From contig NZ_NRSJ01000011.1 in the NCBI RefSeq assembly GCF_016584085.1, positions 1 through 64,000 on the forward strand: DNA of 64,000 nucleotides, read 5' to 3'. Both the position numbers and the translations under genes were made by a program. The notes under the pieces were generated by a model that was not told where the DNA came from, searched no databases, and saw only the letters and a program-made list of their open reading frames with translations. Positions within the stretch are counted from its first letter, which is position 1, and every line of letters begins with the position of its first letter. Source of the DNA: Halochromatium glycolicum. GTDB taxonomy: Bacteria; Pseudomonadota; Gammaproteobacteria; Chromatiales; Chromatiaceae. Of this stretch, positions 15,802 through 24,546 are shown piece by piece.

Positions 15802-16481
15802 GTGAATTCGCCTTCGAGCCGGTTCACGGCTTGCCGGAGAACCTCCCCCCAGGGGAGGCGCTCCGCTGGCAGGGCGCGCCGCATTGGCGCGTCCTGGCCA
15901 GGCGCGCCTTTCATGCCCGTACCGTCGCGTTTTACTTCGGTCTGCTGATCCTGATCCAGTTCGCTTATCTGCTGCTGGGTGGGGGAGCAGGTCTGAAAGA
16001 GGCGGTGCTGGCGGCGTTCTGGCTGTTCCTGCTCGGTGGTCTCGCGGTCGGGATCTTGGTACTGCTTGCCTGGCTGTACAGCCGCTCGACCGTCTACAGC
16101 ATTACGGATCGGCGCCTGGTGATCCGTTTTGGTGTCGCGTTGCCGATGGCGGTCAACATCCCGTTCAAGATCGTCGAGAGCGCGGGGCTCCGAACCTATC
16201 CGGACGGCTCCGGCGACATCCCGTTGGTGTTGGGCTCAGGCCAGAAGGTCAGCTATCTGATCATGTGGCCAAACGTTCGGCCATGGCGGTTCAGCAACGC
16301 GCAGCCGATGTTGCGTGCGATCCCTGATGCGAAGAACGTCGCCGAGATCCTGGCCGAGGCGTTGCACAGCGCAACCGCCGACACCGATACGGAGGCCGAT
16401 GAGGCGGCCGTTCCTCGGTCCAGCGGGTCAACCGATACGGGCAAGCTGGAAACGGCCGCTGCGAAGGCCGGTGGTCGATAG
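15798..16481 (+). CDS. puhB: Reaction centre assembly factor PuhB
   Basis: PuhB is a membrane protein needed for efficient reaction-centre/LH1 assembly. The N-terminus has ENLPPGEALRWQGAP, typical of the family, then membrane helices near residues 40-62 and 66-92, and a PH-like domain. The hydrophilic Ala/Thr/Asp-rich tail (about 190-227) is variable. GTG at 15798 overlaps the puhA stop. Confidence 0.92.
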   Translation: MSEFAFEPVHGLPENLPPGEALRWQGAPHWRVLARRAFHARTVAFYFGLLILIQFAYLLLGGGAGLKEAVLAAFWLFLLGGLAVGILVLLAWLYSRSTVYSITDRRLVIRFGVALPMAVNIPFKIVESAGLRTYPDGSGDIPLVLGSGQKVSYLIMWPNVRPWRFSNAQPMLRAIPDAKNVAEILAEALHSATADTDTEADEAAVPRSSGSTDTGKLETAAAKAGGR

Positions 16482-16553
16482 GACATCGCCCTGTTCGGCT
16501 CCCTCAACCCCATTAGCCCGCTAGTTGTCCCCAGCGTCGAGGAATAGAGTCCT

Positions 16554-17057
16554 ATGAGTGACCCGTTCGAGGGCCGCCCATTTCCGCGCGGCGTTCTGAT
16601 CGGCGCTGCGCTGCTGATCGCGTTCGTGATCGCTGCCGCGGCGATGGTTCGGTTAACCGGCGTCGGCGGCGTCGAGATGCCGCTTGCGCCGGTGAAGGAG
16701 GCGCGCGAGCTGGTCTTCGAGGATATCGGGGACGGTGTGACCCTGGTCGCCTTGCCAGGGCCTCAGGGGGCTGATCGCAACGCGGTTGTCGCGCTTCTGC
16801 GCTCCGGTGTCGACGGCTTTGCGATGGGGGTGATGCGGGGGATGGAACGGGATCGGAACATACGGGATATTCCGCTCGATGCACCCTATCAGCTCGCGCT
16901 GCTGGAGGACGGCCGGCTCGTGTTTCGGGACCCGCAGGTCGGCACCGAGATCGATCTGCGCGCATTCGGTCCGACCAATCTCGCGGCCTTTGTGCCGATG
17001 CTGCGCACCGAGCCGAAGCCGCTTGCCGAGATCGCCGCCGCGGACGCCGGCAACTGA
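16554..17057 (+). CDS. puhC: Photosynthetic complex assembly protein PuhC
   Basis: PuhC has one N-terminal membrane helix (about residues 14-35) and a periplasmic domain containing the family block GIVDGFAMGVMRGMERDR-like stretch near residue 85. It supports reaction-centre/LH1 levels in other purple bacteria. It lies 72 bp after puhB and only 15 bp before puhE; the aerobic cyclase gene acsF that often separates puhC from puhE is missing. Confidence 0.9.
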   Translation: MSDPFEGRPFPRGVLIGAALLIAFVIAAAAMVRLTGVGGVEMPLAPVKEARELVFEDIGDGVTLVALPGPQGADRNAVVALLRSGVDGFAMGVMRGMERDRNIRDIPLDAPYQLALLEDGRLVFRDPQVGTEIDLRAFGPTNLAAFVPMLRTEPKPLAEIAAADAGN

Positions 17058-17072
17058 GTTCGACCGCTGCGC

Positions 17073-17897
17073 ATGTCGAGCTACGCTCTGGCGGTTGGCT
17101 ATGCGTTGTTCCTGTGGTGGTTCAGCACTGGCGTCATCCTCTACCTCAACGGCCTTCCGGCGCGGACCTACAGGACCAGCCTGATCGCTGCGACGGCGCT
17201 GATGATCGCGTTGATCGGCGTTGTCTATCTGGTCCGCGACTGGCACGGTCTCTGGGGCGCCTATCTCGGCTTCACCTCAGGCGTGCTGGTCTGGGGCTGG
17301 CTCGAGATGGTCTACTTCATGGGTGCGGTGACCGGGCCGCATAAAGAGGCCTGTCCGCCGGGCTGCGCGGGCTGGCGGCGTTTTCGTCTCGCACTGGGTA
17401 CCAGTATCCATCATGAGCTATTGCTGCTGCTGATCGCGGCGGTGCTCGTTGCTGTGACCTGGGGGGCGGAGAATCAGCTTGGCACCTGGACCTTCGTGAT
17501 CCTCTGGCTGATGCGCTGGAGCGCGAAGCTGAACCTTTTCCTCGGTGTGCCGAATCTCAACGAGGACTGGCTCCCCGAGCATGTTCGCTATATCACGACC
17601 TACCTGCGCAAGCGGCCGATGAACCTGCTGTTCCCGATATCGGTCAGCGTCGCGACGGTAGTCATGTCATTGTTGGTCGAGGCCGCGCTCGACCTGCCGC
17701 CGAGCGGTTTTGCCGGGGTCGCGCTGATCTTGGCCGCGACGCTGTTGGCATTGGCGATTCTCGAACACTGGTTTCTTGTGCTGCCGCTCGCTGATGGCGC
17801 GCTCTGGCGATGGGTGACCACCTCGGGCGACCGCAAAAACGGGGCGGCGGGAGCCGAATCGGTCTATAAGGAACAGGTTGATGACGGTGCGCGTTGA
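17073..17897 (+). CDS. puhE: Photosynthetic complex assembly protein PuhE (DUF3623)
   Basis: PuhE is a polytopic membrane protein of 274 aa, with about seven to eight hydrophobic segments, encoded at the end of puh operons and modulating pigment and photosystem production. The conserved segment NLFLGVPNLNEDWLPEHVRY lies near residues 156-175. It is probably the last gene of the bchF operon; a 220-bp gap follows. Confidence 0.92.
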   Translation: MSSYALAVGYALFLWWFSTGVILYLNGLPARTYRTSLIAATALMIALIGVVYLVRDWHGLWGAYLGFTSGVLVWGWLEMVYFMGAVTGPHKEACPPGCAGWRRFRLALGTSIHHELLLLLIAAVLVAVTWGAENQLGTWTFVILWLMRWSAKLNLFLGVPNLNEDWLPEHVRYITTYLRKRPMNLLFPISVSVATVVMSLLVEAALDLPPSGFAGVALILAATLLALAILEHWFLVLPLADGALWRWVTTSGDRKNGAAGAESVYKEQVDDGAR

Positions 17898-17907
17898 TAT
17901 GCGTCAA
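17894..17907 (+). promoter_or_regulatory. Possible FNR-type site before hemN
   Basis: TTGATATGCGTCAA matches TTGAT-N4-ATCAA with one mismatch and overlaps the puhE stop. It is about 210 bp upstream of hemN, a gene often under FNR control. No clear promoter could be placed relative to it, so this is tentative. The rest of the gap (17908-18117) shows nothing I can name. Confidence 0.25.
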
Positions 17908-18117
17908 CGCCGAGAGGCTTTCGGTTCACTAACGTAATGCGCACGGAGTCACACCTGATGCCGCCGCCCCGCCATTGACCGGCCGGGGATTAGAAGAACC
18001 AGACCGGATGACCAAGCGGCAAGCGACGTTGCCTGACCCAAACGGGTGTTGCAGTTCAGTGCAGGATGTCATGCGCGCCTAAATCCTATCCGGCCCACGC
18101 ATCACTGAGGTTCGTCC

Positions 18118-19485
18118 ATGTCCACCTTTGCGCCGACGGAGGTCTCGCCTCAACAACTGGCCCGGATCGCTGAGCTCGGGCCGCTCTATGCCCAGTCGGT
18201 GAATCCGGCCTCATCTTGGATCGACTCTCTGGACACCGGGGAATATGAACGTGCACTCGAGCGCGTCGCCCAGCAGCCGGATGAAACCCTATCGCTGTAC
18301 GTCCATATCCCGTTCTGCCCTGGCCGTTGCCTCTATTGCGCCTGCAATACGACGGTCACCCACGACACCGCCTGGATCGATCGCTATCTAGAGGGGCTCG
18401 ACCGCGAGATGGCGCTCGTTAGTGAGCGGCTGCGGGGTCAGCACGATGTACTGCAGCTCCATCTTGCCGGCGGCACCCCGAACTATCTCAATGATGCCCA
18501 GCTCACGCGGTTGACCGAGATCGTCGAGCGGCGCTTCCGGATCATCCCCGATACCGATCTCTCGATCGAGTGCGATCCCCGGCGCACCTCAGCGGGCCAG
18601 CTCGATCTCCTCCATGCGCTCGGTTATCGACGGGTCACCTTCGGTGTCCAGGAGCTGGACCCGTTGGTCCAACGCGCGATTGGTCGGGTCCAGTCGACCG
18701 AGCTGGTCAGCGATGTCTATGCGATGGCGCGCGAGACCGGGTTCGAGGCCATCGGCGTCGACCTGATCTACGGCCTGCCGGAACAGACCGAAAAGAGCTT
18801 TCAGGCGACGCTGGATGCCGTGGTCGACCTTGCGCCCGACCGCGTCGCCTGCTTTGGCTATACGCGCACGACGGCGCAGGGAACCCATCAGTATGCGATC
18901 GATGCGCACCGGCTGCCCTCGGCGGCCGAGCGTCAGGCATTGTTCCATCGGGCAGTGAACACACTGACGGCTGCTGGCTACGCCTGGATCGGGCTCGACA
19001 GCTTCGCGCTGGATACCGATGAGCTGGCCATGGCGCAAGAAGAGGGCCGACTGCGGCGCAATTGCATCGGCTACACCAGCATCGCAACCGATCACATGCT
19101 CGGCTTCGGCAGCGGCGCGATCGGCGACGTCGGCGGGCTCTGTATGCAGAACGAGGCCGAGATCGATACCTGGCTGTCACGTGTCCAGGCCGGCCAGCTC
19201 GCAGCGGCCCGCGGTCACCAGGTCCAGGACCGCGATCGTCGCCGGCGCGACGCGATCGAGCACATGATCTGTAATCTCGAGCTGCCGGCCGAGCTTGCTG
19301 CCGGGTGTCTCGACGACGAATACGCGCGCCTCGCCAGCTACGCGCCCGATGGCCTGGTGCAGATCGAGTCCGATCGTCTGCGGATCACCCCATCGGGGCG
19401 CTACTTCTTGCGGACCCTTTGCAGCGAGCACGGCGCCTACTTTGAGTGGGACCGCTCGCGCTGGCATTTCTCCCGTAGCCTGTGA
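18118..19485 (+). CDS. hemN: Oxygen-independent coproporphyrinogen III oxidase
   Basis: A radical-SAM enzyme converting coproporphyrinogen III to protoporphyrinogen IX without oxygen, supplying precursor for bacteriochlorophyll and haem. The radical-SAM cysteines are Cys67, Cys71 and Cys74 (FCPGRCLYCAC), with the adjacent fourth Cys typical of HemN. The 455-aa length and the conserved C-terminal HemN domain favour HemN over the shorter HemW. It overlaps bchJ (GTGA) and so forms a two-gene unit. Confidence 0.93.
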   Translation: MSTFAPTEVSPQQLARIAELGPLYAQSVNPASSWIDSLDTGEYERALERVAQQPDETLSLYVHIPFCPGRCLYCACNTTVTHDTAWIDRYLEGLDREMALVSERLRGQHDVLQLHLAGGTPNYLNDAQLTRLTEIVERRFRIIPDTDLSIECDPRRTSAGQLDLLHALGYRRVTFGVQELDPLVQRAIGRVQSTELVSDVYAMARETGFEAIGVDLIYGLPEQTEKSFQATLDAVVDLAPDRVACFGYTRTTAQGTHQYAIDAHRLPSAAERQALFHRAVNTLTAAGYAWIGLDSFALDTDELAMAQEEGRLRRNCIGYTSIATDHMLGFGSGAIGDVGGLCMQNEAEIDTWLSRVQAGQLAAARGHQVQDRDRRRRDAIEHMICNLELPAELAAGCLDDEYARLASYAPDGLVQIESDRLRITPSGRYFLRTLCSEHGAYFEWDRSRWHFSRSL

Positions 19486-20087
19486 GCAGCAGTGAGGCGC
19501 GAGCCCCCGAGGCGCTGAGCCGGATCGGGCCCAATGCGATCACCCGCGTCGCGGAGGCGCTCGAGGCGATCCAAGGCCCCACCGAAACGGTGTTCGCGCA
19601 GGCGGGGCTGACCCATTATCTGGCCGAGCTGCCCGAGGAGATGGTCGACGAGCGCGATGTGACCGCCCTGCAACGCGCATTGCGTGCCGAACTCGACCGC
19701 GACACCGCGCGGGCGGTCGGCTGGGACGCCGGGCTGCGCACTGGCGATTACCTGCTCGCCCATCGCATCCCGAAGCCGGCGCAGCGTATTCTCAAGCTCC
19801 TTCCGTCCCGACCGGCGAGCCAGATGCTGCTCAAGGCGGTTGCCAAGCATGCCTGGACCTTCTCCGGCAGCGGCCATTTCAGCTATCAGGTCGGCCGGCC
19901 TGTTCAGGTATGGATCGCGGACTGTCCACTCTGTCGCGGTGCCCGAGCAGAGGTGCCGGTCTGCGATTTCTATCGCGGCGCCTTCGAGCGGCTGTTCACG
20001 ACCCTCGTCAACCCCCGCACCCAAGTCCGAGAGACCCAGTGCCAGGCAATGGGCGCCGAGGCCTGTCTCTTCGAGATGCGCTGGTGA
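19482..20087 (+). CDS. bchJ: BchJ, V4R-domain protein of bacteriochlorophyll synthesis
   Basis: BchJ (201 aa) carries a C-terminal V4R domain with the Cys pattern CPLCRG (about residue 148) and CQAMGAEACLFE (near the C-terminus). It was first described as the 4-vinyl reductase; in several phototrophs BciA or BciB does that reaction and BchJ seems to act as a substrate-delivery factor. GTG start overlaps the hemN stop. Confidence 0.88.
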   Translation: MSSSEARAPEALSRIGPNAITRVAEALEAIQGPTETVFAQAGLTHYLAELPEEMVDERDVTALQRALRAELDRDTARAVGWDAGLRTGDYLLAHRIPKPAQRILKLLPSRPASQMLLKAVAKHAWTFSGSGHFSYQVGRPVQVWIADCPLCRGARAEVPVCDFYRGAFERLFTTLVNPRTQVRETQCQAMGAEACLFEMRW

Positions 20088-20151
20088 GCTCCGCCGGCTC
20101 GAACCCGCCCCGCCCGAGATGAAACACGATGCGCACTCGCGGTAGGGGCCG

Positions 20152-22521
20152 TCATCGGCGGCGGTTGACGATGTCGCGGGCAATAGCGACTGCCTCTCGC
20201 AACCGTTCGAGGAGCTCGGCTCGACCGCTGAGACCTAACGGCGTTGCGACGGCGGCGGGATGCTGTCGTTGCAATAGAACCCGAATCAGCAGCTCGCGCT
20301 GTTGCACCGGAGGCGCTTGCTCCGTAACGCGCTCGCCCGTGAGGGCGCACCAGGCGAGGCGCGCGAGGGCGGGCAGTGAGGCCTCGAGGGTCCGGTGCGC
20401 ATTGGCAAAGGCATCGATTTCGATGCCGTCCTGGGGCTCGAGCGGCGCGCATTCGGCGGATACCTCCGCCAGCAGAGACGAGATGATCGCAGGCTCGACA
20501 GTGCTCAGCGGTCCGCTCAGCAGGACGGGCAGGTCGCGGCGAAGCCGCTCTTCGGCCCGTCCGCAAAGGTCCTGGCCAAGCGAGTTCAGCGGCTTCAGCG
20601 CCACCGCGGCGCGTGCCCCGCTGGCGGCGTTACGATGGACGCCAAGATGAAGCGGGCGTAGGCCGCAGCGGCGCCAGAAGGCGAGCAGCCCGGGGGTGGC
20701 GCCGAAGCTTGCGCCCACGAGGTCGGTGCCCTCGGCCGCAGCCTGGTCGGCGATCGCGTCCACGAGCCGTCGTCCAAGCCCATGCCGCTGCGCTGCGGGA
20801 TGTACGGCGATCCGCACGATCCGCGCAAACTGCAGTCCGGGCGCATCGAAGAGCCCGGCATGCGCGGACAGGGTTTGAGGCAACAGGTGTCCGCGCGGTC
20901 GCCGACGTCCATCGAAGACCGGCTGGTGCAGTGAGGTCTCCAGAGCACCTTCCCGGGCGACCAGCGCGGTTGCAACGACGAGGTTGCCGGTGCTGAGGGT
21001 CGTTACCGACAGGGTGGGTCCGTCCAGCAGATGGCGCAGATCGTTCGGGCGCGTCTGGTAATGGCCCAGCACCAGCAGACCGAACAGTTGACGGAGTCGG
21101 TCCTCGTCGCGCGCCAGTGTGCTGCGCGTCCAGTGCTCAACTCGAATCGCACCCAGGTCCGCGGCGGCGACCTGCTCATCGGCAGCGGGCTCAGCGTCGA
21201 GGAGCAGCAGCCGATTGATCAAGGTCTCGAGCGGGTCGTCCTGTCGCCATCGGATCGGTGTCTTGAGTCTGAGGCCGCGCCAGGCCGGGGTGCGCTGATC
21301 CAGTAGACCGCGAAAACGGACCTCGAAGCCGCGTCCCGTCCCTTCGTACCCATGAATCGTAGTCGCGAAGCAGATGCGCCGGTAGTGCTCCAGCATCTGC
21401 TCGAGCAGCGGCGCTGGGATACCTGCGGCCTCGTCGACCAACAGCAGATCGGCCCAGGGCTGCTGATCCAGGAGCTCATCCGGCGCGATGAATCGCACCG
21501 ACCCATCGGCCTCGGCAGCGGCGCATCGCGAGACCGCATCGACATGAGAGAACAGGGCCTCGGTGGCGCTGCGCCTCGGCGCCGTCACGAGCACGCGCAT
21601 GCCGTCGGTAATGCAGAGCCGAGCCGCGGCGATGCCCAGCGCTGCGGATTTGCCGCGCCCCCGGTCCGCGGTCAGCACCAGCGGTCGCCGCGCCCGTCCG
21701 TTCGCCAGGCGCATGATCGCATCGATCGCGTCGGCTTGATCGGTGGTTGCCGGTTGCGCTGGATCAGGCATGGTCCGCGCCGGCTGGGTCAGGAAGCCAG
21801 CGCTCGCGAGCGCCCTGACCACTCGCTCGGCTGCGGCTGCCGCCGAGCCAGGACCGGCCGGGCGCGGTGCGCCGACCTCGGCTGGCTGGGGCGCCGCGCT
21901 GCGGTATCTCGCCGCGCCGTCGGATGCTGCCGTGTGGCGGCTGCCTGTCCTTCCGGTGCTTGAGATGCTGACTGGGCTGGGTACAACAGGCCCGGCGCGA
22001 AGGCGGACCTCAGCGCGCCCGGTCTGGCTCGCGCTCCGGGCGGTCAGAGCCGCAGGCGAGCGCGAGAGCAGCCGGATGAGCCGCCCGAGAAACGCTGAGT
22101 CAATGTCGGCTGCGCCGAACGGATATGCCGCGATGCGAGCGGCTTCCGGGTCGACCTGATCACGCCAGTCCTCGAGCTTCGGTGCGAGCAGCAGCATCAG
22201 TCCACCGCCGCGCAGACTGCCGGCCGCGGCGCCCAGGGCATCGGCATCGAGACCGCTCCAGGCATCGATCGCCAACAGGTCGCATTCACTGCCAAGCAGA
22301 CGCTGCACCTTGCTCGGCGGGATTCTTTGTCCAGGCGGGATGGCTTGGTGATTCCCGTCGTTGCTGATCCATACCATGCGTTCCGGGGTGAGGCGGGAGA
22401 TCAGCTCATGCGCGACCTGCAGGGTCCAATCCCTTGGTCCGTCGATCAGGATCAACCGACGCTCTGCTGGCAGTGCGGGCGGCTGAGCGAGCTCATCATC
22501 GTCTTTGCCGATCGAATCCAT
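20152..22521 (-). CDS. tmcA: tRNA(Met) cytidine acetyltransferase TmcA
   Basis: TmcA makes N4-acetylcytidine at the wobble position of elongator tRNA-Met using acetyl-CoA and ATP. Domains in order: N-terminal TmcA domain, helicase-like ATPase with P-loop TADRGRGKSAALG (near residue 285), GNAT acetyltransferase (PAAQRHGLGRRLVDAIADQA, near 580) and a C-terminal tRNA-binding helical domain. The 789-aa length is longer than E. coli TmcA, partly because of a Ser/Ala/Pro/Arg-rich insert at about 165-235. It converges on bchJ with a 64-bp gap. Confidence 0.93.
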   Translation of the reverse strand: MDSIGKDDDELAQPPALPAERRLILIDGPRDWTLQVAHELISRLTPERMVWISNDGNHQAIPPGQRIPPSKVQRLLGSECDLLAIDAWSGLDADALGAAAGSLRGGGLMLLLAPKLEDWRDQVDPEAARIAAYPFGAADIDSAFLGRLIRLLSRSPAALTARSASQTGRAEVRLRAGPVVPSPVSISSTGRTGSRHTAASDGAARYRSAAPQPAEVGAPRPAGPGSAAAAAERVVRALASAGFLTQPARTMPDPAQPATTDQADAIDAIMRLANGRARRPLVLTADRGRGKSAALGIAAARLCITDGMRVLVTAPRRSATEALFSHVDAVSRCAAAEADGSVRFIAPDELLDQQPWADLLLVDEAAGIPAPLLEQMLEHYRRICFATTIHGYEGTGRGFEVRFRGLLDQRTPAWRGLRLKTPIRWRQDDPLETLINRLLLLDAEPAADEQVAAADLGAIRVEHWTRSTLARDEDRLRQLFGLLVLGHYQTRPNDLRHLLDGPTLSVTTLSTGNLVVATALVAREGALETSLHQPVFDGRRRPRGHLLPQTLSAHAGLFDAPGLQFARIVRIAVHPAAQRHGLGRRLVDAIADQAAAEGTDLVGASFGATPGLLAFWRRCGLRPLHLGVHRNAASGARAAVALKPLNSLGQDLCGRAEERLRRDLPVLLSGPLSTVEPAIISSLLAEVSAECAPLEPQDGIEIDAFANAHRTLEASLPALARLAWCALTGERVTEQAPPVQQRELLIRVLLQRQHPAAVATPLGLSGRAELLERLREAVAIARDIVNRRR

Positions 22522-22603
22522 TAGAAAGATCGTCTGGATATTTTAATGCGAGCGGTTATCATTACGACATCAAGTTGATCGATCGCTGATTCGGAGAGCC
22601 AAG

Positions 22604-22909
22604 ATGATCAAGACCCTCACATTCGCCGTGATGCACTTCAGCATCGCCTTTGCGGTCGCCTACGCACTGACCGGTGATCTGGTTGTCGGTGGGGCCGTCG
22701 CGATGGTCGAGCCGCTGGTCAATACCCTGGGCTACCACGTCCATGAGCGCATCTGGCACCGCCTCCAACGGCGCCGGACGGCTGCTCGGCCAAACCGCGT
22801 TGCTTCGCATCCAGCTGAACAGACCGCTAGCAGCGCAACCGGAAGCCCAACGCGCGGTTCGCATCCGAGCTCCACGCCATGCGGGCAGGTTGCGGTCTTG
22901 CCAGCGTGA
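22604..22909 (+). CDS. DUF2061 small membrane protein
   Basis: The first ~55 residues match the DUF2061 family of small inner-membrane proteins (FAVMHFSIAFAVAYALTG, then EPLVNTLGYHVHERIWHR). Function is unknown. GGAGAG lies just upstream of the ATG. The Ser/Pro/Arg-rich tail (about residues 57-101) is not part of the family and may reflect loss of the original stop codon. Confidence 0.7.
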   Translation: MIKTLTFAVMHFSIAFAVAYALTGDLVVGGAVAMVEPLVNTLGYHVHERIWHRLQRRRTAARPNRVASHPAEQTASSATGSPTRGSHPSSTPCGQVAVLPA

Positions 22910-23030
22910 GGCGCACCGGCTAACGATCATGGCGCGCTCCGCGCGGGAGAATGCGAGCGTGATCGATGATCGGCGTCCGCCAGCCCCGGTTGGCCCGCAC
23001 CCGATTGGCCAGCAGTTGACTGGTCGTGCA

Positions 23031-24242
23031 TCAGCGCTGCACGCAGAAGCGCTCGATGAGCTCGCGCAGGTGGCCGAGCATCGGCGGGATGCGCTCGAGC
23101 GCCAGATACTCGTCCGGCTGATGCGCCTGCTCGATATCGCCCGGGCCGAGCACGATGGTCTCCATGCCGAGCGCATTGAGGAAGGGCGCCTCGGTGCCGA
23201 AGCTGACCGCCTCGGCGCGCGCGCCGGTCAAGGCCTCGGCGGCCTCGACGATCGCGGCCCCGGCGGCAGTCGCGGCGGGCGGGATGCTCGGAAACAGCGG
23301 CGTCAGGTCGAGCACAAGGCCGCGGCGCTCGGCGATCGGGGCGACCTGCTCGCGGATCTCGGCGCGCAGGGCCTCCGGGTCCTGATGCGGGAGCGGGCGG
23401 ATGTCGATGTGCAGCTCGCAGTGGCCGCAGATGCGGTTGAAGTTGTCGCCGCCGTGGATATGCCCGGCGTTCAGCGTCGGATAGGCGATCGCGAAGGCCG
23501 GGTCGCGTTGCGTGCGCTGCATCGCGTCGCGCCAGGCGAACAGCGCGCCGAGGACCTCGTGCATGCCATCGAGCGCGTTGTTGCCCAGGCTCGGGTCGCT
23601 GGCGTGGCCGCTGCGGCCGGTGAGCCGGATCGCTTCGGCCATCACCCCCTTGTGTGCCCGCACCGGGCGCAGGCTCGTCGGCTCGCCGATCACCGCATGG
23701 CGACCGAGCGTGCGCCCGGACTCGACCAGCGCCCGCGCGCCGTGCATCGCCGATTCCTCGTCCGCGGTTGCGAGCAGGATCAGCGGGCGCACGAGCTCGC
23801 CCGGCGCGAATCCGCGCGCGGCCTCGATCGCGAGGCCGAGGAAGGCCTTCATATCCGCGGTGCCGAGACCGTACAAGCGCCCATCCGCCTCGGTCAGTCG
23901 CAGCGGGTCGTACCGCCAGAGTGGGGCGTCGAACGGGACCGTGTCGGTATGACCCGAGAGCACCAGCCCCTCGCTTGGCCCCCCATTCGAGCTAGGGCTC
24001 AAACCATTGACCGTCCCGTCGCCGCCGAGGGTCGCCACCAGATTGGCCTTGCCATCGTGACCGGGGACCGGTAATACCTCGACCCGAAAGCCGGCGGCCT
24101 CGAGCCAGTTCCCGAGCAGATCGATCACCGGACGGTTGCTCTGGTCCAGGCCCGGATCGACGCTGCTCACCGAAGGGGCCGCGATCAGCTGTTCGAGCAT
24201 CTCGCGCAGCGGCGGGGCCGAGGACGAAGCAGGACGAGGCAT
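23031..24242 (-). CDS. argE: Acetylornithine deacetylase ArgE
   Basis: An M20 metallopeptidase-family enzyme hydrolysing N-acetylornithine to ornithine and acetate in arginine synthesis. Metal-site motifs are visible: GHTDTVPFD (near residue 96), GTADMK (near 128) and ATADEESAMHGAR (near 158), with FGTEAPFLN near 350. The 403-aa length fits ArgE; other M20 amidases cannot be excluded, but the motif set favours ArgE. Confidence 0.88.
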   Translation of the reverse strand: MPRPASSSAPPLREMLEQLIAAPSVSSVDPGLDQSNRPVIDLLGNWLEAAGFRVEVLPVPGHDGKANLVATLGGDGTVNGLSPSSNGGPSEGLVLSGHTDTVPFDAPLWRYDPLRLTEADGRLYGLGTADMKAFLGLAIEAARGFAPGELVRPLILLATADEESAMHGARALVESGRTLGRHAVIGEPTSLRPVRAHKGVMAEAIRLTGRSGHASDPSLGNNALDGMHEVLGALFAWRDAMQRTQRDPAFAIAYPTLNAGHIHGGDNFNRICGHCELHIDIRPLPHQDPEALRAEIREQVAPIAERRGLVLDLTPLFPSIPPAATAAGAAIVEAAEALTGARAEAVSFGTEAPFLNALGMETIVLGPGDIEQAHQPDEYLALERIPPMLGHLRELIERFCVQR

Positions 24243-24546
24243 GGCGAGCTCCTGATTGAAGGGAACCTTGGGTGAGGGTGCAGCGAGACATAAGGCTGCC
24301 GAATCATGTCGAGATGAAGCATTTCAACCGAAACGCATCCCGTTCGGGTCAGCCAGGATCTGGGGCGCCTGGCCCAGATTGTCCCGCGAACAGCCAGGAT
24401 ACTCTGCCATTGAGCTGCCAACATCTGGGTTGGCGCAGACCTTTCCCTCGCCGATCAACCGGCGACTCCGGGACAGATGGGCTCGAGCGTCATGTATCCT
24501 GCACCAACGGGATCTGGCTCAATCCATCAGTGAGGTCGACAACGCG
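24243..24546. other. Intergenic region argE/rsmF
   Basis: A 304-bp divergent gap holding the promoters of argE and rsmF. Minus-strand 24400-24419 resembles a tRNA D-arm, but no complete tRNA can be folded. I see no other feature. Confidence 0.5.

Noticed and set aside
24400..24419. tRNA-like D-arm (GGCAGCTCAATGGCAGAGTA) on the minus strand
   Set aside because: No T-arm sequence and no matching acceptor stem can be found downstream, so no tRNA can be folded.
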